Source: Flavobacterium sp.
GTDB taxonomy: Bacteria; Bacteroidota; Bacteroidia; Flavobacteriales; Flavobacteriaceae
Direction of reading: 5' to 3'
NCBI GenBank assembly: GCA_023253295.1
Contig: JALRGZ010000241.1
Location: 1-6,995, forward strand
Length of the DNA stretch: 6,995 bases
Shown here: one piece after another, positions 1 to 5,416 of the stretch
Layout of the letters: every line of letters starts with the position of its first letter
Position numbering within the stretch: position 1 is the first letter of the stretch
The notes under the pieces: generated by a model
Databases searched by the model: none
What the model was told of the DNA's origin: nothing
What the model saw: the letters and a program-made list of their open reading frames with translations, nothing else
Made by a program: the position numbers and the translations under genes

Positions 1-1170
1 GGAATTATCCCATCTTTAATTTTCTGGGGGCCTCCCGGAACGGGAAAAACGACTTTAGCGCAAATTATTGCACAGCAATCGCAAAGACCTTTTTTTGTGT
101 TAAGTGCCATTAATTCGGGGGTAAAAGACATTCGTGAAGTAATCGATAAAGCCAAACAAAGTGGTGGGCTTTTTACAGCTAAAAACCCCATTTTGTTTAT
201 TGATGAGATTCATCGTTTTAGCAAATCGCAACAGGATTCGTTACTGGCTGCTGTAGAAAAAGGCTGGATTACACTGGTAGGTGCTACAACCGAAAATCCA
301 AGTTTTGAGGTAATTCCTGCTCTTTTATCCCGTTGTCAGGTGTATATTTTAAACGCTTTTACAAAGGCTGATTTGATAGCGCTTTTGGAACGTGCCATGA
401 AAACAGATGTATACCTGAAAAACAAAAACATCCAGCTCAAAGAAACCGAAGCTTTACTAAGACTTTCAGGCGGTGATGGTCGCAAATTGCTGAATATTTT
501 CGAATTAGTAATTAACGCTTCGGCTGAAGAAGAAATTATCATTACTAATAATCGTGTTTTAGAATTAGTACAACAAAATACGGTGCTGTATGACAAAACC
601 GGCGAACAACATTATGACATTATTTCGGCTTTTATCAAATCCATTCGCGGAAGCGATCCAAACGGAGCGGTATATTGGTTAGCCCGAATGATTGAAGGTG
701 GCGAAGATGTGAAATTTATTGCCCGAAGATTATTGATTTCGGCAAGTGAAGACATCGGAAATGCCAATCCTACAGCTTTGATAATGGCTAATAACACCTT
801 TCAGGCAGTAACAACTATTGGTTACCCGGAAAGCAGAATTCTTTTGAGTCAATGCGCTATTTATTTAGCCACTTCGCCAAAAAGTAATGCTTCTTACATG
901 GCCATCAATACAGCGCAGCAAATTGTAAAACAGACGGGGGATTTATCTGTTCCTATTCATCTACGCAATGCGCCTACCAAATTGATGAAGGAATTGGGTT
1001 ATGGTGAAGAGTATAAATATTCGCATGATTATACTAACAATTTTGCCGAACAGGAATACTTACCGGATGAAATAAAAAACACCCCCATTTATGTTCCGGG
1101 TGAAAATGCCAGAGAGAAAACAACCAGAGAATTTCTAAAAAATCGTTGGAAAGATAAATACGGATATTAA
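1..1170 (+). CDS. rarA: Replication-associated recombination protein A (RarA/MgsA), 5'-truncated by the window edge
   Basis: AAA+ ATPase related to clamp-loader subunits that acts at stalled or gapped replication forks. The frame is open from base 1, so the gene starts outside the window; 389 codons are visible, and about 35-40 N-terminal residues are probably missing. Counting from base 1, I see Walker A GPPGTGKTT at residues 10-18, Walker B FIDEIH at 66-71, sensor 1 GATTENPSF at 94-102, the SRC arginine-finger region near 110-112, and sensor 2 GGDGRKLLN at 157-165. The RarA-specific C-terminal half follows: SASEDIGNANP from 247, then the conserved HLRNAPTKLMKELGYG stretch around 320-335 and YKYSHD just after it. 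These separate it from RuvB and DnaX. A GTG at 97 is internal because Walker A lies upstream of it. It converges on the minus-strand gene at 1216 and ends at a shared hairpin terminator. No damage is seen. Confidence 0.97.
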   Translation, partial: GIIPSLIFWGPPGTGKTTLAQIIAQQSQRPFFVLSAINSGVKDIREVIDKAKQSGGLFTAKNPILFIDEIHRFSKSQQDSLLAAVEKGWITLVGATTENPSFEVIPALLSRCQVYILNAFTKADLIALLERAMKTDVYLKNKNIQLKETEALLRLSGGDGRKLLNIFELVINASAEEEIIITNNRVLELVQQNTVLYDKTGEQHYDIISAFIKSIRGSDPNGAVYWLARMIEGGEDVKFIARRLLISASEDIGNANPTALIMANNTFQAVTTIGYPESRILLSQCAIYLATSPKSNASYMAINTAQQIVKQTGDLSVPIHLRNAPTKLMKELGYGEEYKYSHDYTNNFAEQEYLPDEIKNTPIYVPGENAREKTTREFLKNRWKDKYGY

Positions 1171-1171
1171 A

Positions 1172-1210
1172 AAAGAAAGGCTTTCAATTTCAATTTGAAA
1201 GCCTTTCTTT
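1172..1210. terminator. Bidirectional intrinsic terminator between convergent genes
   Basis: Perfect 16-bp inverted repeat: arms 1172-1187 and 1195-1210 with a 7-nt loop at 1188-1194. The arms begin AAAGAAAGGCTTTCAA, with a GC-containing core flanked by an A-run on the left and a T-run on the right. Either transcript therefore ends in a hairpin followed by U-rich sequence. It starts 2 nt after the rarA stop and ends 5 nt before the stop codon of the minus-strand gene, so it can serve both. Confidence 0.92.
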
Positions 1211-1215
1211 ATGGA

Positions 1216-2001
1216 TTAAAACTTAACGTTTATTTTTTCTGAAACCAATTGGTCATTATCATAATATTCAAAAAACCATTCATTATTTTTCTTCACTAAA
1301 ACCCCTTGTAGATTTCCTTTTTGAGCAATAAAAGAATTAACATCCGAAGTTTTATAAATTTTCATTATAATACTTGGCGTACTATCAATTAACTGATAAT
1401 TGCCTCCCGCTAAAGGTTGTGCAAAAAGTATTTGATTTGATTCTACTGTTGTGTTAGGAGTTACAACACTTGATCCTCCAACAGCAACTACAGTTTCTAC
1501 TTTGTCAATTTTCTCTATCTTAGCCGGTTGAACAAATTTTTCAACTTTTGCCACCTTTTCTTCAGCCACCGTATTCATACCTCCGTTATATTGGTATTCT
1601 AAAGCATAAACAGATTCAAATGCTTTATTCAAAGCTTCATTGTAGGCTGCTTGAAAATCCTTTTCTCTACTCAATCCTATTTCTGATTGAAAAACAATTT
1701 TCCCATAACAATCCTTAAAAGTAACATATAATTTAGTCGTTAAGAAACCGTTCTCTTTAACGATATCATAATTTAAAACAGCACATCTATTGATACTATT
1801 TGGCACAACCTCATTTGAATAAAACACATCAAAACCTACTTTATTCAAATTAAATTTAGACAAAGTTGACATTCGATATTGATTTTCTGTTTTTAAAAAA
1901 TCGAACTTCAGAGGTACAATTACCGTTTTATAATCGTTTAAAGTTTGCGCAAATCCAAAACTGGAAACCAGCAATAAAAGCAATAATAATTGTTTTTTCA
2001 T
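1216..2001 (-). CDS. Exported protein of unknown function with two globular parts and a charged linker
   Basis: I cannot assign a function. The 261-residue product starts with a clear Sec signal peptide: MKK, a run of seven leucines, then SSFGFA|Q, with cleavage likely after Ala18 leaving N-terminal Gln. There is no lipobox Cys, so it is probably periplasmic or surface-associated. Residues 20-137 look like one alpha/beta domain: a TVIVP strand, a helix near 45-55, and a strand DVFYS. Strands around CAVLNYDIV, TTKLYVTFKDC and KIVFQSEIG follow, and it ends in an alanine-rich helix near 117-133. Cys73 and Cys98 could form a disulfide. Residues 143-190 are a low-complexity V/K/E/T linker. Residues 191-261 form a second small domain with aromatic FFEYY and the C-terminal end KINVKF. 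The start lies 2 nt past the upstream HAD gene's stop, so the two genes are probably co-transcribed. No Shine-Dalgarno site is visible. The strand/helix order of the first domain recalls CsgG/LpoB/TolB-N-like folds, but this is only an impression. Confidence 0.88.
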   Translation of the reverse strand: MKKQLLLLLLLVSSFGFAQTLNDYKTVIVPLKFDFLKTENQYRMSTLSKFNLNKVGFDVFYSNEVVPNSINRCAVLNYDIVKENGFLTTKLYVTFKDCYGKIVFQSEIGLSREKDFQAAYNEALNKAFESVYALEYQYNGGMNTVAEEKVAKVEKFVQPAKIEKIDKVETVVAVGGSSVVTPNTTVESNQILFAQPLAGGNYQLIDSTPSIIMKIYKTSDVNSFIAQKGNLQGVLVKKNNEWFFEYYDNDQLVSEKINVKF

Positions 2002-2003
2002 AG

Positions 2004-2693
2004 TTATAAGTAGTTTTTAAGTTCTAACAAATGATTGATTTGTTTAATATTGCTGTCTACAGCTTCTTTGTTTTCATTAAAATAAATAGCGTCTATCCCC
2101 GCTTCTAAAGCTCCCAATACGTCCGCTTCAATAGAATCGCCTATCATGATGCTTGTTTCTTTTTTGGCTTTCGCCAAATTTAATGCATATTCAAAAATGA
2201 TAGGATTAGGCTTTTTAACACCAGCCATTTCTGAATTGGTTATCGTTGAAAAATAGCTACTCAATTTAGCATTATTCAATTTCTTTTGTTGAACATGTGC
2301 AAAACCATTGGTTATGACATGTAGCTTGTATTTTTCTACTAAATAATCCAAAATCTCGAAAGTCCCCTCAAAAAGATGATTATTTTCCGTCAGCAAATCA
2401 ATGTATTCCTGCGAAATGTAATCAATCTCAGTATCCGAAATCGCATACCCTATAGCATCAAATGACAATCTCAATCTATCATAACGCAACTGTTGATGGG
2501 TAATTTTATCGTATTGATACAATTTCCAACAAGCCTGATTATTGGGCACATAATGCTTAATAAAATCATCAATAGCTACTTCGGGATGATTTTGGCTAAA
2601 AATTTTTTCAAAAGTAACCTTAGAATTCCTATCAAAATCCCAAAGGGTATGATCCAAATCAAAGAATACATCTTTAATATCCAAATTTATCAT
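2004..2693 (-). CDS. yjjG: HAD-superfamily hydrolase, YjjG-type pyrimidine nucleotidase
   Basis: Cytoplasmic haloacid dehalogenase-like phosphatase of 229 residues. All four HAD motifs are present. Motif I is FDLDHT with nucleophile Asp12 and acid/base Asp14. Motif II is VITNG with Thr128. Motif III is GVKKPNP with Lys160/161. Motif IV is IGDSIEAD with Asp186 and Asp191. The N-terminal FDLDHTLWDFDRNS, the alpha-helical cap between motifs I and II, and the PNNQACWKLYQ stretch match the YjjG/YfnB branch. Members of that branch dephosphorylate pyrimidine nucleoside monophosphates, including non-canonical ones, as a housecleaning activity. Substrate here is inferred from family only. The ATG at 2693 is supported by an AGGAG site 6 nt upstream and by family length. 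It is the first gene of a two-gene minus-strand unit; the exported-protein gene begins 2 nt after its stop. A phosphoglycolate phosphatase-like role is a less likely alternative. Confidence 0.93.
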   Translation of the reverse strand: MINLDIKDVFFDLDHTLWDFDRNSKVTFEKIFSQNHPEVAIDDFIKHYVPNNQACWKLYQYDKITHQQLRYDRLRLSFDAIGYAISDTEIDYISQEYIDLLTENNHLFEGTFEILDYLVEKYKLHVITNGFAHVQQKKLNNAKLSSYFSTITNSEMAGVKKPNPIIFEYALNLAKAKKETSIMIGDSIEADVLGALEAGIDAIYFNENKEAVDSNIKQINHLLELKNYL

Positions 2694-2699
2694 GTTTTA

Positions 2700-2704
2700 C
2701 TCCT
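2700..2704 (-). promoter_or_regulatory. Canonical Shine-Dalgarno site of the HAD nucleotidase gene
   Basis: On the minus strand AGGAG lies 6 nt before the ATG at 2693. This is notable because none of the other complete genes here (exported protein, pxpB, pxpC, pxpA, NRAMP-like) has a comparable purine box, as expected for Bacteroidota. It fixes the start of the HAD gene. Confidence 0.8.
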
Positions 2705-2734
2705 AATAAAATATTTTTTAACCATTTTTTCACT

Positions 2735-2766
2735 CAAAAATATCCCTTTCCCTCTTTTCTATACAA
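2735..2766 (-). promoter_or_regulatory. Bacteroidota-type promoter (TTG / TAnnTTTG) for the HAD nucleotidase unit
   Basis: Read on the minus strand, TTG (plus positions 2764-2766) is followed after 21 nt by TATTTTTG (plus positions 2735-2742). The latter is an exact fit to the -7 element TAnnTTTG, and the TTG fits the -33 element of Bacteroidota sigma-A promoters. Transcription would start near 2729-2731, giving a leader of about 37 nt with the AGGAG site inside it. An inverted repeat with 7-bp arms (2754-2760 CTTTTCT and 2768-2774) encloses the -33 TTG in its loop; it could be an operator or chance. Confidence 0.65.
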
Positions 2767-2951
2767 AAGAAAAGCAATTAGTATCACTTCATCTGATTTT
2801 TGACAAAAACAATTATTTACTTTTTTAAGACAATTCCAGAAATAAGACGAACCAAATATAGCAAACCTGTTAAACATTACAAATTAAAGCCCGCAAACAA
2901 TGCATTTATCAAGAAAATAATAAATCCCGAAACTCCCGTTTCCAAAAAACT
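2767..2951. other. Divergent intergenic DNA between the HAD unit and the pxp operon
   Basis: Very AT-rich stretch between the promoter of the minus-strand unit and the start of the pxp operon. I see no RNA gene and no known regulator site. A plus-strand frame remains open from about 2800 through 3048. Its opposite strand carries a small hydrophobic frame (2877-3005, minus). Both run into pxpB and neither is supported as a gene, so they are discussed as a finding only. Confidence 0.5.
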
Positions 2952-2959
2952 TATATTTG
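2952..2959 (+). promoter_or_regulatory. Possible -7 promoter element of the pxpBCA operon
   Basis: TATATTTG matches the Bacteroidota -7 consensus TAnnTTTG exactly and lies 18 nt before the TTG start of pxpB. I see no TTG at the expected 17-23 nt upstream, so the -33 part is weak or absent and expression may be low or activator-dependent. Transcription would begin near 2963-2967, giving a leader of only about 11-15 nt. Confidence 0.45.
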
Positions 2960-2977
2960 TGAAAACATGTTTGCATT

Positions 2978-3697
2978 TTGAATCAGGAATTTCAAATTTA
3001 TTCATTAGGAGAGCAATCCCTAACTATCGAGTTAGGAAAAAAGATTGACTTAAATATTTATCAAAAAGTAACTACTTTACAAGGACTAATAAAATCCTTA
3101 GCTTTACAAGGAATCATAGAAATGGTTCCCAGCTATTGTACGCTAACCATTCATTACAATCCTTTTACAGTAAAAAACTATCTTCCTATTTCACCGGAAA
3201 GTATTTCAGAACGTTTTAGTAATTACCTTCAAAAAATTATAGCTAATTGGAATCCTGAAATTCTGGAAAACACAACTTCAAATTTGATTGAAATTCCAGT
3301 GTGCTATGACCCAAAATACGGATTAGATTTAGAAGAAATGGCGATGTATCACCAAACATCTGTTTCTAAAATAATAGAACTACACACCACAACAATTTAC
3401 ACCGTTTTTATGGTTGGATTTTTACCTGGTTTCCCTTATTTGGGAATTCTTCCGGAGTCATTAACTACACCCAGAAAAAAACAACCCCGATTGAAAATGC
3501 CAGCCGGAGCAGTTGCTATTGGCGGAAATCAAACAGGTATTTACCCTATCGAAAGTCCGGGAGGCTGGAATATTGTTGGTCAGACTCCTTTAAAAATATT
3601 TGACACTGAACGAACGAATCCTTTCCTTTTACAAGCTGGAAATCAAGTAAAGTTCGTTCCCATTAGTGTAGAAGAATTTGAAAATTACAAGCCATGA
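2978..3697 (+). CDS. pxpB: 5-oxoprolinase subunit PxpB (KipI family)
   Basis: One of two subunits that, with PxpA, form the prokaryotic ATP-dependent 5-oxoprolinase converting 5-oxoproline to glutamate in the cytoplasm. The 239 residues cover the whole family length. N-terminal QIYSLGEQSLTIELG (6-20) matches the usual family opening. IPVCYDPKYG is at 106-115 and GFLPGFPYLG at 147-156. The hallmark C-terminal block runs from PRKKQPRLKMPAG (165-177) through GIYPIESPGGWNIVGQTPL (187-205). I chose the TTG at 2978 because it places the LGE motif at the expected distance from the N-terminus; an in-frame TGA at 2960-2962 leaves only six codons upstream and none is ATG. An ATG at 2967 is out of frame and stops after four codons. 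The gene heads the operon, and its stop overlaps the pxpC start as ATGA. The B. subtilis homologue KipI was first described as a sporulation-kinase inhibitor, but the neighbourhood here points to the enzyme. Confidence 0.94.
   Translation: MNQEFQIYSLGEQSLTIELGKKIDLNIYQKVTTLQGLIKSLALQGIIEMVPSYCTLTIHYNPFTVKNYLPISPESISERFSNYLQKIIANWNPEILENTTSNLIEIPVCYDPKYGLDLEEMAMYHQTSVSKIIELHTTTIYTVFMVGFLPGFPYLGILPESLTTPRKKQPRLKMPAGAVAIGGNQTGIYPIESPGGWNIVGQTPLKIFDTERTNPFLLQAGNQVKFVPISVEEFENYKP
3019..3036 (+). repeat. Perfect inverted repeat within the 5' end of pxpB
   Basis: CCTAACT (3019-3025), loop ATCG (3026-3029) and AGTTAGG (3030-3036) form a perfect 7-bp hairpin about 40 nt into the pxpB coding sequence, in the codons for SLTIELG. 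It could be a DNA-binding site or an mRNA hairpin near the ribosome-loading region. Chance is also possible, since the codons encode conserved residues. Confidence 0.5.
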
Positions 3698-4671
3698 TAC
3701 AAGTATTACAATCCGGTATCCAAACCAGTATTCAGGATTTAGGCCGTTGGGGCTCCCTGTCTTTCGGGATTGGTGTGGGAGGAAGTTTGTGTCAGTATTC
3801 CACTGCGATTGCAAATCTATTGGTAGGAAATGAAACAGGCGCTCCCGTCTTAGAAATCGTCCAGTCGCCACACCAATTTTCATTTGAAAAAGAAGCTTTA
3901 ATTAGTTTTTCAGGAGGCGGATTAATTCCAAAAGTAAATGGCAACGAAATTCCGTTGAACCAGCCACATTTTATCAAAGCAGGTTCTTTATTGGAAATAA
4001 AAAAACCAAGTGCCGGTTTTCGTCTTTATATGGCAATAGCCGGTGGATTTCAAGCCGATGAATTCCTAAACAGTTATGCGACGCATTTTGCAACTAAAAA
4101 AGGAGGTTTTCAGGGACGTGCTATTCAAAAAGGAGACTATCTTAATATTTTGAAAGAACCAACCCCAATTGCCCAAAATATTATACAAAGTTTAAAACAA
4201 GGAGCGTACTTCAAAATTAACGGAGCGGCTTTTGCCTTACCCATTTCAAATGAAATTAGAGTTACAACAGGAGTTGATTTTGATTTACTTACCACTGCAT
4301 CACAACAAACTTTAATTAAGAAAGCATTCACCGTTTCTAATAATTCCAATCGTATGGGTTATCGGCTGATCGGAACAGCTTTAGAAACAAAAGAAAATAG
4401 GGAGATGATTTCTTCGGCTGTAGCCAAAGGAACCATACAGCTCTTACCCGATGGTCAATTGATTGCATTAATGCCTGATTGTCAAACCGTAGGAGGATAT
4501 CCAAAAATCGCACATATTATTACAACTGATATTTCTAAATGTGCCCAAATAAAACCCAGTGAATCTATTTCCTTTTCGATTATTTCTTTGGCGGAAGCCG
4601 AAAAATTATTAGAAAAACAAAACCAGCAAATCAAACTTTTAGAAACACTTATTCAGCAACATTTTTCATGA
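3694..4671 (+). CDS. pxpC: 5-oxoprolinase subunit PxpC (KipA / biotin-dependent carboxyltransferase-like family)
   Basis: Partner of PxpB in the 5-oxoprolinase complex; the two resemble the halves of the urea amidolyase allophanate-hydrolase-associated domains. The 325 residues are a full-length family member. Visible signatures are the N-terminal IQTSIQDLGRWG (9-20), ANLLVGN near 40-46, MAIAGGF near 113-119, and RMGYRLIG near 220-227. The conserved block GTIQLLPDGQLIALMPDCQ, followed by TVGGYPKIAHI, lies near 245-275. The family's usual SGAMD stretch reads GGSLCQ here, with Gln34 where Asp is normal, which is a modest divergence. The C-terminus ends in a charged probable helix rich in Q, K and E (about 297-323). 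It begins in an ATGA overlap with pxpB and ends in an ATGA overlap with pxpA, suggesting translational coupling; no Shine-Dalgarno site is seen at either junction. Confidence 0.95.
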   Translation: MIQVLQSGIQTSIQDLGRWGSLSFGIGVGGSLCQYSTAIANLLVGNETGAPVLEIVQSPHQFSFEKEALISFSGGGLIPKVNGNEIPLNQPHFIKAGSLLEIKKPSAGFRLYMAIAGGFQADEFLNSYATHFATKKGGFQGRAIQKGDYLNILKEPTPIAQNIIQSLKQGAYFKINGAAFALPISNEIRVTTGVDFDLLTTASQQTLIKKAFTVSNNSNRMGYRLIGTALETKENREMISSAVAKGTIQLLPDGQLIALMPDCQTVGGYPKIAHIITTDISKCAQIKPSESISFSIISLAEAEKLLEKQNQQIKLLETLIQQHFS

Positions 4672-5414
4672 AAAACTTTATAGACATCAATTGTGATTTA
4701 GGGGAAGGAATAGGCAACGAAAAAGAGCTACTTCCTTTTATCAGTTCCGCCAATATTGCCTGCGGTTACCATGCGGGTGATGAAGATACTATGAAAAAAA
4801 CCATTGAACTTTGCTTGGAATATGGTATTGCGATTGGCGCACATCCTTCTTTTCCCGACAGAGCCAATTTTGGAAGAACCAATATGAATTTCCCTGCTGA
4901 AGAGCTACACAAAATAATGCTGGATCAAATTCATACTATATCCAATATTGCAGCCGGTTTTGGAACAAAGCTACAACATGTAAAACCTCATGGGGCTTTG
5001 TATAATATGGCTGCAAAAGATTTTGAACTGGCTTACATCCTAACCCAATCTGTTAAGGAAATGGATACTCACTTATGTTTTTTTGGTTTACCAAATTCCG
5101 AAATGGAAAAAGCAAGTAACAAATCTGGAATTCAGTTTATCGGAGAAGCATTTTCCGACCGAACTTACCAAAACGACGGCACTCTGACCCCAAGAACTAA
5201 TTCTAATGCACTGATAGAATCGGAAACGGAAGCTATCGAACAAGTACTTCAAATAATACAAACCGGAACCGTAACAAGTGTTTTAGGCAACAAAATTCCT
5301 TTGCTAGCCGAAACCATTTGCATACATGGCGATGGAAAACATGCGGTGCTTTTTGCCAAATCACTTTATAAGAAACTCAATCAAAATCATATTCAAATTA
5401 AACCATTACGATAA
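4668..5414 (+). CDS. pxpA: 5-oxoprolinase subunit PxpA (LamB/YcsF family)
   Basis: Third subunit of the ATP-dependent 5-oxoprolinase, with a polysaccharide-deacetylase-like barrel fold. The 248 residues match family length from start to stop. Motifs in order are DINCDLGEG (6-14), ANIACGYHAGD (28-38), GAHPSFPDRANFGR (57-70), VKPHGALYN (105-113), GEAFSDRTY (159-167), GTLTPR (171-176) and CIHGD (218-222). His and Asp residues in these motifs (Asp10, His35, His59, His108, His220) are the likely catalytic or binding set by family analogy. The ATG at 4668 overlaps the pxpC stop as ATGA. The next gene starts 2 nt after its stop. The older name lactam utilization protein LamB is a legacy label; presence of pxpB and pxpC directly upstream supports the 5-oxoprolinase assignment. 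Confidence 0.97.
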   Translation: MKNFIDINCDLGEGIGNEKELLPFISSANIACGYHAGDEDTMKKTIELCLEYGIAIGAHPSFPDRANFGRTNMNFPAEELHKIMLDQIHTISNIAAGFGTKLQHVKPHGALYNMAAKDFELAYILTQSVKEMDTHLCFFGLPNSEMEKASNKSGIQFIGEAFSDRTYQNDGTLTPRTNSNALIESETEAIEQVLQIIQTGTVTSVLGNKIPLLAETICIHGDGKHAVLFAKSLYKKLNQNHIQIKPLR

Positions 5415-5416
5415 GC

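Noticed and set aside
97..99. GTG as a start for rarA
   Set aside because: The same frame is open to base 1 and contains the Walker A motif at 28-54, so the true start lies upstream of the window.
2708..2717. AAAATATTTT palindrome upstream of the HAD gene
   Set aside because: Simple AT palindromes are expected often in DNA this AT-rich.
2493..2828. Plus-strand open frame of 111 codons
   Set aside because: Most of it lies antisense to the well-supported HAD gene, and it resembles no protein family I recognise.
2800..3048. Plus-strand open frame of 82 codons beginning with TTG
   Set aside because: It overlaps the family-conserved N-terminus of pxpB in another frame, is lysine-rich, and matches nothing I recognise. 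Retained only as part of a low-interest finding.
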